A stretch of 63,307 bases of DNA from contig JAKASV010000004.1 of assembly GCA_021818945.1 (NCBI GenBank), positions 1 through 63,307 on the forward strand, given 5' to 3'. A program made the position numbers and the translations under genes. This DNA comes from a bacterium. Lineage in GTDB: Bacteria; Babelota; Babeliae; Babelales; Vermiphilaceae. The notes beneath the pieces were generated by a model. It saw only the letters and a program-made list of their open reading frames with translations, made no database searches and was not told the DNA's origin. Of the stretch, positions 25,501-32,639 are shown in pieces. Within the stretch, counting starts at the first letter, position 1. The number at the start of each line of letters is the position of its first letter.

Positions 25501-26162
25501 GAGGCCTCAGACCCAAGATGCATCCCGGCAAGTTCATCTTTCTTCTTTTTATATGTTTCCTTTACCCCTGCAAGGTACCGCTTTTTGTTCTCATATTCAT
25601 CTTGTGTATTTTTTTCTTGGCTTGCTAAGGTCTCTATGTTATTTTTAAGCTCAATTATTTTTTGATTAAGACCCTGAACATATTCAAACGAACGGCCTGC
25701 AATACCTGCACTCTTTTGGTCTCGCTCATAATTTTTAAAATTAGGGTCCTTAAGATACTCAGTAAGCTGAGCAATCCGCTCATTGACATGTACAAGAATA
25801 GCTTCTTTAACCTTTTGCTGTTCTTTTAGTATCTGAAACCAATCGTTCAAAAGTGATTGAGTCTTGAGCAAAAATTCATTTTCAGGTTCAAGCTTGAGAG
25901 CCTCTTTGAGGGAGGCAAGCTTTTTTTCGATTTCATTGGTTTTAAGAGACATTTCTGTTGCAAAGGGTGATTTTGCTGCTTCAAGTCCAGCCTTTTCTTT
26001 TTCCAATGAGTCCAAACGCTCTTGTCTTTCTTTTAGACCCAACTCCAAGACTTCATCAGGGCGTCCTATCCTATCTGTAACAATTTTTAAAATTCCTTCT
26101 GAGGCACTTAAAGTCCCGATAGTACTCAACAGACTGCCCAGAATTATTGTTTTTATGTTCAT
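22563..26162 (-). CDS. Large MscS-family mechanosensitive channel (MscK/KefA-like)
   Basis: The 1199-residue product has a signal peptide (about 1-20), then about 500 residues of charged coiled coil in the periplasm. About ten transmembrane helices (about 580-1010) follow, then the MscS pore helix and beta domain (about 1010-1175: GVGWVIKDPAYDLISYF, RPVKIGDYI, RRNSATIIVPNSKVMSSSFSNW). MscS-type channels release solutes on hypo-osmotic shock; the long periplasmic domain places it with MscK/MscM. I chose the ATG at 26162, which forms an ATGA overlap with the stop of the upstream gene and implies translational coupling. A C-terminal tail (about 1180-1199) is not conserved. Confidence 0.92.
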   Translation of the reverse strand: MNIKTIILGSLLSTIGTLSASEGILKIVTDRIGRPDEVLELGLKERQERLDSLEKEKAGLEAAKSPFATEMSLKTNEIEKKLASLKEALKLEPENEFLLKTQSLLNDWFQILKEQQKVKEAILVHVNERIAQLTEYLKDPNFKNYERDQKSAGIAGRSFEYVQGLNQKIIELKNNIETLASQEKNTQDEYENKKRYLAGVKETYKKKKDELAGMHLGSEASEYFGLNARQKSELLIMEEKFYHDKTILEEMHLKDIENRRAIISMNIIVSKAKLDILKNILAKEESSIKVTELDIFVARDDLIKRKQQIDATIANLQKEIDQFDTKDAVLQEISKRYNVFLNADLNEWKTEPGKSVESYIGLFEVGLVNDQSLLARREKDLLETRKILEQEQYAQEALQVDIQESYYRATSRKFKSEHEIVAEIKKYTGMRDETAAKSSESEGKRKSFVSMADAQRKALESLHVRERELKKLKDTSFKNNPNSYARVLDLLHSAQTLVKRQIKIIEEIVSVYDDIISKLNAKLLQLNFIVDKLENIKWYRSEYAITIKDVRNIGTDLGRFVRDATTYLTHVNLKALAMTVISIFDTSLSWLFFIIKLLLLIAFFFMLRIYLPSIAQGFLGVGKTYRGLRIVSLLCACLSEFFVGYFVYIVPWLIFYIIGQLYFIPDPYIYVLFYLLSIPYWLFLVNRFVRHLVLFNERHNYILISEEFRHRFALIFSILLYATIGIFLFREAFLLVNYLKSELPTILLAINVIILQISLILMLGKDQILNIIPTQTVFGEWVYKQVDTYYNFILLVVVTLIVLSNPYVGFGRYILRILVRISATALLVQTLLIAHNFLKRVSASFFFSIKEESIRERFAYAKTWYGIFVIATMVTFVVLALIIGAKLWHWPEALAKINRWEDIKSWLTMPILMKLSEHPISLFSILHIIAFILGGLLIAYIFDRFVLHRIFDVLLVEHGVQNAVSSLTRYCIIIIAFILGIQSVGLGAQISYFVAALLLGVGWVIKDPAYDLISYFIILIQRPVKIGDYIRFDDDVRGVVRRITPRAVILRRRNSATIIVPNSKVMSSSFSNWNYGRGFIAFDDIFISVDYNEDPLKVKTLCNEVLAASPYILKSPAPIVRLYRFGAYGFVFQIRGFLSSSYTLDMWDIAGDIRMAIAVALRKNNIKISSISATNVVPGNIPGQSTASLEFPDHRQSDE

Positions 26163-26764
26163 AATATTTCCACCCACTCGCTTATAACCATCGTTTTAAA
26201 TTTTTGTTCTTGTGTATGCATAGCTATACACGATTTCAACCACTCTTCAATATCCTTCTCTTGCACCATCGATACCCAAAATGCCCAAAGATTGTCAAGA
26301 GATTCAGTTATCAAACTATGAAAAAATTTATTTTGAAATTTTTTTTCTTGAGGGTAAAAACCAAGTAATGCGAATAGTTTACATAAAAAAATTTTTTTTA
26401 CCACACTCGTTCTCAGCCGAATCACCACTGAATCATCATATAATCTTTGCACATGCTCAAAAACTCCCGGTGTCAAACTCCCAGCTGGCATGCAAAGTGA
26501 ACAAATTTCAAGAACACTATGCAACAGTAATAAATCTGTATATTGCTCCACGTATGGCATACCAATCATCTCTACTTCATCTGCAACTAACCAGGTACGC
26601 TGATTACGTATGGTATATTCAATACTGGCACCGATATATATATCTTCTCGGGCAATAGAACAAACCATAACCCCCTCAAGATGGTCCAAGATTGAAAATA
26701 CTTGTTTAGTTGGATTGTTCCGCTTGAGGATAATCCCAAGACTTCGTATCATAAAGAACACCAT
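26159..26764 (-). CDS. recO: Divergent RecO-like DNA repair protein
   Basis: The 201-residue product resembles RecO in layout. It begins SLGIILKRNNPTKQVFSIL, like the RecO OB-fold start (GIVLKxxxxxETDxxLxLF). A helical domain follows with LLLLHSVLEICSLCMPAGS and FLCKLFALLGFYPQ, matching the conserved [FL]xLRLLxLLGYxP helix. The zinc-binding cysteines that some RecO proteins have are not apparent. RecO loads RecA onto SSB-coated DNA with RecR. The stop overlaps the MscS start by 4 bp. The match is by pattern only, and the protein is shorter than the typical 230-250 residues. Confidence 0.5.
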   Translation of the reverse strand: MVFFMIRSLGIILKRNNPTKQVFSILDHLEGVMVCSIAREDIYIGASIEYTIRNQRTWLVADEVEMIGMPYVEQYTDLLLLHSVLEICSLCMPAGSLTPGVFEHVQRLYDDSVVIRLRTSVVKKIFLCKLFALLGFYPQEKKFQNKFFHSLITESLDNLWAFWVSMVQEKDIEEWLKSCIAMHTQEQKFKTMVISEWVEIL

Positions 26765-26870
26765 AATTAAAGCTTTATACTATCATTATAAGCCTAACGC
26801 ATCCTGCAAATCAAAACTACAAAAAAATCAAACTATATATAATTATTCAGCTTGAATAATTTTCAGCATC

Positions 26871-26899
26871 TTGACATAAGAGGCATCTTCACATATCCT
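26871..26899 (+). promoter_or_regulatory. Promoter of the lipoprotein thioredoxin
   Basis: TTGACA (26871-26876) is followed after exactly 17 bp by TATCCT (26894-26899), 46 bp before the ATG. A perfect -35 with an acceptable -10 makes this the best sigma-70-type promoter I see in the window. Confidence 0.6.
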
Positions 26900-26945
26900 T
26901 AGTTAAAGAAGTATTATTATATACCATTAAACAAGAAGGGTTATT

Positions 26946-27347
26946 ATGAATTACAAAATGTTGTTCATTCCTGCATTTGTTCTACTCTCAGTTGCCTCCT
27001 GTTCTAGTAAAGAAATTTTGAATTTAAAGACCAAAGAAACTATTGATGCTGCAATCAAAGAGAATAAAAAGGTCATTATCGATTATCACGCTGAAAAGAC
27101 TTGTGGTCCTTGTCAACAAATGGCAAAAATCCTGCCTGATTTGGCCAAAGCATTCCCAAAAATTCAATTTATAAAGGTCGACATCAACGAATTTGATGTT
27201 GAAGAAATTCGTTCTGTGCCAACATTCGTAATGTACCATCATCAAAAAGAGGTCAAACGCTTTACCGGCTCACGTTCAAAAGCTTCATTCACCAATCTGA
27301 TTAACGATACTTTCAAAAAATGCGTCGATACAAAAAAGAAGAATTAA
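26946..27347 (+). CDS. Lipoprotein thioredoxin-like protein
   Basis: The 133-residue product has a lipoprotein signal peptide with lipobox LSVASC (lipidated Cys19) and then a thioredoxin fold. The active site is KTCGPCQQM (about 55-63), where the usual Trp before CGPC is Thr, and the cis-proline motif is RSVPTFVMY. It would act at the periplasmic face of a membrane, probably in disulfide reduction or cytochrome/thiol quality control. It is distinct from the cytosolic thioredoxin at 17678. It is a single-gene transcript, with its own promoter and a strong terminator. Confidence 0.9.
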   Translation: MNYKMLFIPAFVLLSVASCSSKEILNLKTKETIDAAIKENKKVIIDYHAEKTCGPCQQMAKILPDLAKAFPKIQFIKVDINEFDVEEIRSVPTFVMYHHQKEVKRFTGSRSKASFTNLINDTFKKCVDTKKKN

Positions 27348-27359
27348 GTATATAAAACA

Positions 27360-27412
27360 GAGCAGCATAAAAAAACCCTGCGAATTTTTCGCAGGGTTTT
27401 TTTATGCTGCTC
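27360..27412. terminator. Strong hairpin terminator
   Basis: A 25-bp perfect inverted repeat, GAGCAGCATAAAAAAACCCT and on, with a 3-nt loop. The inner CCCTGCGAA/TTCGCAGGG stem followed by TTTTTTT is a typical intrinsic terminator after the lipoprotein thioredoxin gene. The outer arms make it unusually long and symmetric. Confidence 0.95.
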
Positions 27413-27589
27413 AAGTTATTTTAGAAACCATTAAAGCACAGGAAAAATTACCTGTAACACTATCATCACTATAGCAAAGCAATATACAATCCCAATATTG
27501 CAGATATTAAAAAAGTTTGACTAATAAAAAATAATAATGTAAAATTACTATTATTGTAATAATAGTAAAGTTTTTATGGGGAGTCTTTT

Positions 27590-29191
27590 ATGAAATTAAT
27601 ACGCACAATAAGTCTTGTCTGCCTCATTATGGTCACATGCGTCCTGGCCATGGACCAAGAAGAACAGGCAATTCTCAATTCAGGACAATTTGCAGTGATG
27701 CCACTTGAAGTTTTACGGTTGGTTGCAGACGCCATGGAACCAGATCCAGAGTGTCAATGTGACTGCTGCGGCGACTCCATTTTAGACTGGAAGGACATTA
27801 ACGCTGTACAAAGCACCTGTAAGCACTTGCGTCAATATTTTATTCCCGATGATCGGAACATCTTATTAGATTTTTCCACAAAAAGACAAGAAACTGAAAC
27901 GGTTGAAGCTTTTTTGAATCGTGTTCTGGTTCATATGCTCAAATGTAAAATGTACCCACACGAAAAGCCAATTATTCTTAAGCTGAATGAGAATAGACTG
28001 TCTGAAGATCTAGTAGCAGTGGCTCGATTCTTTAAAAATATCGACACCCTTGGCCTATCAAAAAGAATTATTGACCTTCAGCTTGCGGACAACAACCTGA
28101 CCAGTATTGCAGACAACATTGTATTATGTAATAAACTCGGGTATCTAGATCTGGCCAATAACCAGTTATCGACTGGTGATGTTGCTAAATTATGCACGAT
28201 TTCAACCCTTATGGATCTAAACCTTTCACACAACAACTTGCACCAGCTCCCTGATACTCTTGGAATGCTTGTCAATCTTGAATATTTACAAATTGACAGC
28301 AATGATCTATTTCAGCTACCTGATAGCATAGGTTCATTGGCAAAGTTACATCAAATAAACCTTTCTTCGAATCATTTGCCTTCACGAGAGATCGACAAGG
28401 TTTGCGCCCTTGAATCAATCGATGATGTAAATCTTTTTAATAATCCAATTACAGAACTTCCCAGCTCGATAAATACAAGAAAAGATCTTGATACCCATTC
28501 TTTGACTGTCCTTTCGCTAGATGTCAGCCAATTACCAATGACAGAAATCGCCAAAATTTTTCGTCTTTCTCAGTTAACCGATCTAGTTTTATATGAATAC
28601 AATCAAGCCACACTGCCAGTTGAAATTGGCAATCTTAAAAAACTTACTAGTTTATGGATATATGGCAACAATGGACCGGTAGTATTACAAGGCTCAGAAT
28701 TAGCAAAATTAGCAAAACTTGATAACCTCCAGTCTCTGGCATTTCTAAACATTCATATAGCTGTACTTCCTGAAGAAATTTTACGCTTACCACATCTTTC
28801 CTCTCTTACCCTCGTACACATCGAATTACCAATAGATGAATTGACAAAGATAGGAGACTGTTCCAATCTCGTATCTCTTGATCTTTCAGCAAATGGCCTG
28901 GTGAGCCTTCCAAATAGTATCAGCCGTTTGCAAAAACTAAAGATTCTAGACCTAGAAGCCAATAACTTGCCTGTTGAAGAAATTGCCAAAGTCGGCACCT
29001 TAGCGAATCTTGAAATATTAAGGATCAATTTTAATAACCTAGTTTCATTGCCACCACAATTATCACAACTTAAAAAACTCAAAAGACTCGATGTATCAAG
29101 CAATCCGATTGAACAAGATGATGAAACCTTTGCCCAATTATTCAGTCAACTACCTAAAAATCTTGAGATCATTGGATTACCCGAAGCTTAA
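27590..29191 (+). CDS. Exported F-box-like plus leucine-rich repeat protein
   Basis: The 533-residue product has a signal peptide (1-20, ending VLA) and then an F-box-like segment (about 37-85: MPLEVLRLVADAM...WKDINAVQSTCKHLRQYF). This is interrupted by a cysteine-rich insert, CQCDCCGD (55-62). From about 155 to 525 it has leucine-rich repeats of 22-24 residues (LxxLxLxxNxLxxLPxxIxxL). In eukaryotes F-box/LRR proteins are substrate adaptors of SCF ubiquitin ligases, with the F-box binding Skp1. An exported bacterial version may redirect host ubiquitination, as known for Legionella F-box effectors. The LRR call is firm; the F-box call is moderate. GGGGAGTCTTTT precedes the ATG. Confidence 0.88.
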   Translation: MKLIRTISLVCLIMVTCVLAMDQEEQAILNSGQFAVMPLEVLRLVADAMEPDPECQCDCCGDSILDWKDINAVQSTCKHLRQYFIPDDRNILLDFSTKRQETETVEAFLNRVLVHMLKCKMYPHEKPIILKLNENRLSEDLVAVARFFKNIDTLGLSKRIIDLQLADNNLTSIADNIVLCNKLGYLDLANNQLSTGDVAKLCTISTLMDLNLSHNNLHQLPDTLGMLVNLEYLQIDSNDLFQLPDSIGSLAKLHQINLSSNHLPSREIDKVCALESIDDVNLFNNPITELPSSINTRKDLDTHSLTVLSLDVSQLPMTEIAKIFRLSQLTDLVLYEYNQATLPVEIGNLKKLTSLWIYGNNGPVVLQGSELAKLAKLDNLQSLAFLNIHIAVLPEEILRLPHLSSLTLVHIELPIDELTKIGDCSNLVSLDLSANGLVSLPNSISRLQKLKILDLEANNLPVEEIAKVGTLANLEILRINFNNLVSLPPQLSQLKKLKRLDVSSNPIEQDDETFAQLFSQLPKNLEIIGLPEA

Positions 29192-29196
29192 TATTG

Positions 29197-29235
29197 AAAG
29201 CCGCGAATCACCAAATTTGTTCGCGGCTTTTTTGA
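29197..29235 (+). terminator. Terminator after the F-box/LRR gene
   Basis: AAAGCCGCGAA (29197-29207) pairs with TTCGCGGCTTT (29220-29230), followed by more T. It starts 5 bp after the stop codon. Confidence 0.92.
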
Positions 29236-29397
29236 TTCTGTGAACCAAATATAAAAAGCCTATAAAATTTATTAATTTTTACAAAATCCCCATCTCTCGA
29301 TGTAAACCCTTTCTCTTTGTAAGTACATTAAAAGTTGATTAATACATGGTTATGTGCCAGCATAAAAATATCAATCAAATTAAAGATAGGTAGTAAC

Positions 29398-29445
29398 ATG
29401 AAGTTTTTTATATGTTCAAGCCTTATGTTGAAAGATAAATTATGA
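29398..29445 (+). CDS. Possible 15-residue leader peptide
   Basis: A 15-codon frame, MKFFICSSLMLKDKL, ends in TGA overlapping the ATG of the next gene (ATGA at 29442-29445). GATAGGTAG lies upstream. The next gene has only a weak ribosome binding site of its own, so translation of this leader could feed it by coupling. It may also be chance or a remnant of a signal peptide. Confidence 0.3.
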   Translation: MKFFICSSLMLKDKL

Positions 29446-29786
29446 ATTCTTATGTACGCTTATTTATCTATGCAGCCATACTTGCCCTAATGAACACCTT
29501 ATTTACAGGATACTGGGATGGTGGTTTTATCCTTTCTAAATTCATCATCAATATTCCACTTATGGGAATTTGTCTTTGGTTTTTTAAAGCATCATTTCCA
29601 TGTTCAAGTCAATTTAATATGAAAAAAACATTGGTTAATATGGGACCATTCGCGTTGGTTGCTATCTTTTTGTTAGCTGGATACCAATTCTATCTTCATA
29701 GGCAGGTAAACATCGGATACGTTACCATGAGCATAGCCTTCGTGTTTTTGGTAATAATTTTCGCTGATATATATCGAGTTAACTAA
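29442..29786 (+). CDS. Small four-helix membrane protein
   Basis: The 114-residue product has about four transmembrane helices (about 6-22, 30-49, 66-84 and 90-109) with short loops. No family recognised. The ATG overlaps the stop of a 15-codon frame, and the local ribosome binding site (GAAAGATAAATT) is weak. It lies alone between two terminators. Confidence 0.65.
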   Translation: MNSYVRLFIYAAILALMNTLFTGYWDGGFILSKFIINIPLMGICLWFFKASFPCSSQFNMKKTLVNMGPFALVAIFLLAGYQFYLHRQVNIGYVTMSIAFVFLVIIFADIYRVN

Positions 29787-29860
29787 AGTTAAAATTCCTC
29801 GGGATATGAGTATCATAGGGGGCTTTTCTAGAAGTGGCTTACAAGAGTACACAGTTTTAC

Positions 29861-29899
29861 TATATCAAGCACACCCGTAATGCGGGTATGTTTGATATA
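29861..29899. repeat. Strong 17-bp stem-loop
   Basis: TATATCAAGCACACCCG (29861-29877) pairs with CGGGTATGTTTGATATA (29883-29899) with one mismatch and one G-T wobble, and a TAATG loop. No T-run follows, so it is not a simple terminator. It precedes a second hairpin. Confidence 0.7.
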
Positions 29900-29901
29900 G
29901 C

Positions 29902-29940
29902 AAGCCGCTAATCATCAAAAAATGGTTCGCGGCTTTTTTT
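29902..29940. terminator. Terminator between convergent genes
   Basis: AAGCCGC (29902-29908) pairs with GCGGCTT (29929-29935) and TTTTT follows on the plus strand. It ends the plus-strand transcript just at the 3' end of the minus-strand NamZ gene. Confidence 0.75.
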
Positions 29941-31175
29941 TAATGCAACTCAACTATCCTTGGCCACGGTTTATATAAAAAACAATTTTGCGCTTTTTTA
30001 TAAAATTGGGCAAGGCCCATATTGATTGATTTTACTAAGGGATCACGTTGTAAGGTACCTGCTATATAAGCACGAATTTTCTTTGTTCCTATAGCTTTAT
30101 CTCCAGATTCTGATAAGTTCAGAGAAATTCTTTTGTTTCGCGCAAAATCTAACAAAGTTAATAGAACTTCAAATGTTGGTACATTACCGATTTCCGGAAT
30201 CTGCAGTTGCAAACCTCTGTACCATAATCCCTGCTTCTTTGCATATGCACGGCAGATAATGGCATTGATACCATAGTGTTGCAATTTTTTTGCCAAAATA
30301 CTCCAGTCGGCAAATCTCAGACGATCATTTTCAGGCAACATAATCATCTGAAAAGGTTTTTCTAAAGCAATGCCTACCTGGAAGGGTTTACATTCACCTA
30401 ACATCCCCAAAAAACTATAGCCATAACAGGCAGATAATGAAGGTAAATTGGGTGACAGCGGTGCAAGCAGGTTGCCACAAAGTCCTTTTTTGCGATCATA
30501 ATCTTTCATTGACACAACCTGTAGATGAGCAGAGCTTGAGAGCAGATACTTATTAAAATAAAGAGCAAGTTCCCCGATGGTCATGCCATGACGCACCGGA
30601 ATAGAAGCGATCGAAATAAACGAATGCAGCGATGGTTCAACAAGTGGCCCCTCCATACAATCGCCAAGTGGATTAGGTCTGTCGAGTACGATTATTTTCT
30701 TTTTATGGGCTGCACAGGCTTTAAGAATAGTATACAATGTTGAAATATAGGTAAAATGGCGCATACCACAATCTTGCAAATCGATCATAAAAAGGTCTAT
30801 GCGATTAAGAATTTTTTGATCAATATTTTTACCGGTACCATGACCATATAAGCTGATAACCGAAATACCTGTTTTTGCATCCTTGTAATCTGCTACAACA
30901 TGGCCTGCAGGCACTTGACCATCAAGACCATGTTCCGGTACGAGAATAAGGGTAGGTTTAAGGCCACGGGAGACAAGCACATCAATGGTACGGCGACCCT
31001 GCATGTCTTTACCTGTTTGATTGGTAACCAGAGCTACGCGAACTTTACGCAACGACTGAATCAATGAATCAGAAACAGCTTCAAGTCCTATTGTATAGTC
31101 AGGTACAGAGGTTTGGTCAGTGCCGTGCAGTACGAAATTTAACAGCACAAAGATAAACAACAGTCTCACACACAT
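29940..31175 (-). CDS. namZ: NamZ-type exo-beta-N-acetylmuramidase (DUF1343)
   Basis: I chose the ATG at 31175 (411 residues): AAGGATAGGT lies upstream and a signal peptide (MCVRLLFIFVLLNFVLHGT) follows. The longer frame would need a TTG inside the upstream gene. DUF1343 signatures are present: VALVTNQTGKD, LVPEHGLDG (Glu81), MIDLQDCGMRHFTYISTL, VLDRPNPLGD and PVRHGMTIGELA. Characterised NamZ enzymes release terminal MurNAc from peptidoglycan, so this one may recycle own wall or digest other bacteria. It lies 10 bp downstream of a second family member. Confidence 0.9.
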   Translation of the reverse strand: MCVRLLFIFVLLNFVLHGTDQTSVPDYTIGLEAVSDSLIQSLRKVRVALVTNQTGKDMQGRRTIDVLVSRGLKPTLILVPEHGLDGQVPAGHVVADYKDAKTGISVISLYGHGTGKNIDQKILNRIDLFMIDLQDCGMRHFTYISTLYTILKACAAHKKKIIVLDRPNPLGDCMEGPLVEPSLHSFISIASIPVRHGMTIGELALYFNKYLLSSSAHLQVVSMKDYDRKKGLCGNLLAPLSPNLPSLSACYGYSFLGMLGECKPFQVGIALEKPFQMIMLPENDRLRFADWSILAKKLQHYGINAIICRAYAKKQGLWYRGLQLQIPEIGNVPTFEVLLTLLDFARNKRISLNLSESGDKAIGTKKIRAYIAGTLQRDPLVKSINMGLAQFYKKAQNCFLYKPWPRIVELH

Positions 31176-31185
31176 ACCTATCCTT

Positions 31186-32484
31186 TTAGCCCATGACAAC
31201 TTTTGGATATGGTTTATAAATGAACGAACTCGAGGCCATCACAAAAAAATGCTCTAATTCATATTTAAGCTCGGCTTGAAAATCTTCTCTTTTAAGAGTT
31301 CCCTGGACCAACTCTTTAATTTTAGTCATGCCGGGAATAGTACAAAATTGATTGGAAAATTTTAGCGCTAAGCCCTCTTTTTGGAAAAATTCTAAAGTAC
31401 CGACAAGCGCCTTTAATAAAGAAAAATTACTAATATCACGAATGCATACTCGTAACCCACTACAAAATTCTTTTTTTCGATGACTATAATATCGATAGCA
31501 GCTACTATCAATACCAAGATCTTTTAGTTGCTCTCTGAGTCTGAACCATTGTTTTTTGGAAAATGCAATATGTTGGGGAAGCAAAATACATTGGAATGCC
31601 TTATCAGTACCGATACCTATATCAAAAGGAGATACTTCGCCAAGGAGGCCTAAAAAACTATAGCCATGACATGATTCTAATGAATTGATATTTGGCGAAA
31701 GTTTCCCTACGGAAACCTTATAGGGATACAAATGTCGGTTGTAATGATCCATAGGAACTACATATAAGTTTGCAGATTTTTTAAGTAAATATTTATTACA
31801 GTATTGAGCAAGTTCACCAATTGTCATTCCATAGCGAATAGGAACCGATATTGACAAGAGAGATTGTTGCAAATCAGTCGCTCCAAATGCTCCTTCTATC
31901 ACATCACCAAGTAAATTTGGTCTATCAAGAACCACGACAGTTTTATTCAATCTACCCGCTACCTCCATGATATTCATAAGGGTACCAAGAGAGCTACAAT
32001 AACGAATGCCAACATCCTGCATATCAAAAAAGATAACATCTATACCCTTTAGATCTTCCTGTTTGAGTTGTTTGCCCTGTAGATTCATAATAGGTATGCG
32101 CGTTACAGGATCAAGACTCTTTTGGTTGCCTGACATCCTGCCTTCATCATTCAAGCCATGAATAGGAACAAAAATTTTTTTAATATGAAGACCTTTTTGC
32201 AACAATAGATCAACGTTTCTATTGCCTATCTGATCATGGCCAGTATGATTAGTAATAAGCGCAACCGTAAATGAAAGATCTCCTTTTGATGTTAATGCAC
32301 ACAAAAACTCATGAGAAATATTTTCAAGACCAAGCTTGAAATTTTCTGTACAATCTTCAATTTTGTGAGGATGGTTAAGATACGAAATAAAGAATTGCGG
32401 CAAGATAAAAACAAAAACTATCATGCAAGACACCGGCAGCAACGCAAGCCAGTAATTGCCTATTGGCTTTATACTTAATGCCAT
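31186..32484 (-). CDS. Divergent NamZ/DUF1343 paralog
   Basis: The 432-residue product has an N-terminal signal or anchor helix (about 12-34) and a DUF1343 body. It keeps VALITNHTGHD, FFDMQDVGIRYCSSLGTL, VLDRPNLLGD and PIRYGMTIGELA. The conserved PEHG is here PIHG (residues 107-110), so the family Glu is Ile. That suggests altered or lost catalysis while the fold is kept. It is the first gene of a two-gene operon with the intact paralog. GGGGACTGTC precedes the ATG. Confidence 0.88.
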   Translation of the reverse strand: MALSIKPIGNYWLALLPVSCMIVFVFILPQFFISYLNHPHKIEDCTENFKLGLENISHEFLCALTSKGDLSFTVALITNHTGHDQIGNRNVDLLLQKGLHIKKIFVPIHGLNDEGRMSGNQKSLDPVTRIPIMNLQGKQLKQEDLKGIDVIFFDMQDVGIRYCSSLGTLMNIMEVAGRLNKTVVVLDRPNLLGDVIEGAFGATDLQQSLLSISVPIRYGMTIGELAQYCNKYLLKKSANLYVVPMDHYNRHLYPYKVSVGKLSPNINSLESCHGYSFLGLLGEVSPFDIGIGTDKAFQCILLPQHIAFSKKQWFRLREQLKDLGIDSSCYRYYSHRKKEFCSGLRVCIRDISNFSLLKALVGTLEFFQKEGLALKFSNQFCTIPGMTKIKELVQGTLKREDFQAELKYELEHFFVMASSSFIYKPYPKVVMG

Positions 32485-32586
32485 GACAGTCCCCCTACTA
32501 CAATCCCCTAACCTTCTGACCCAAGATGTTTTGTGCTTTGCAATTTCATACTATCGAGCAAAGTAAAGAGAAAACAAGAAAAAAAT

Positions 32587-32614
32587 AAAAAAGAGGTCAG
32601 GAAATCCTGACCTC
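32587..32614 (-). terminator. Terminator of hppA
   Basis: On the minus strand GAGGTCAGGA pairs with TCCTGACCTC (plus positions 32605-32614 and 32593-32602) and TTTTTTATTTTT follows. Lies 26 bp past the hppA stop. Confidence 0.93.
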
Positions 32615-32639
32615 AACAAAAATCACTAGGCGATATCAG

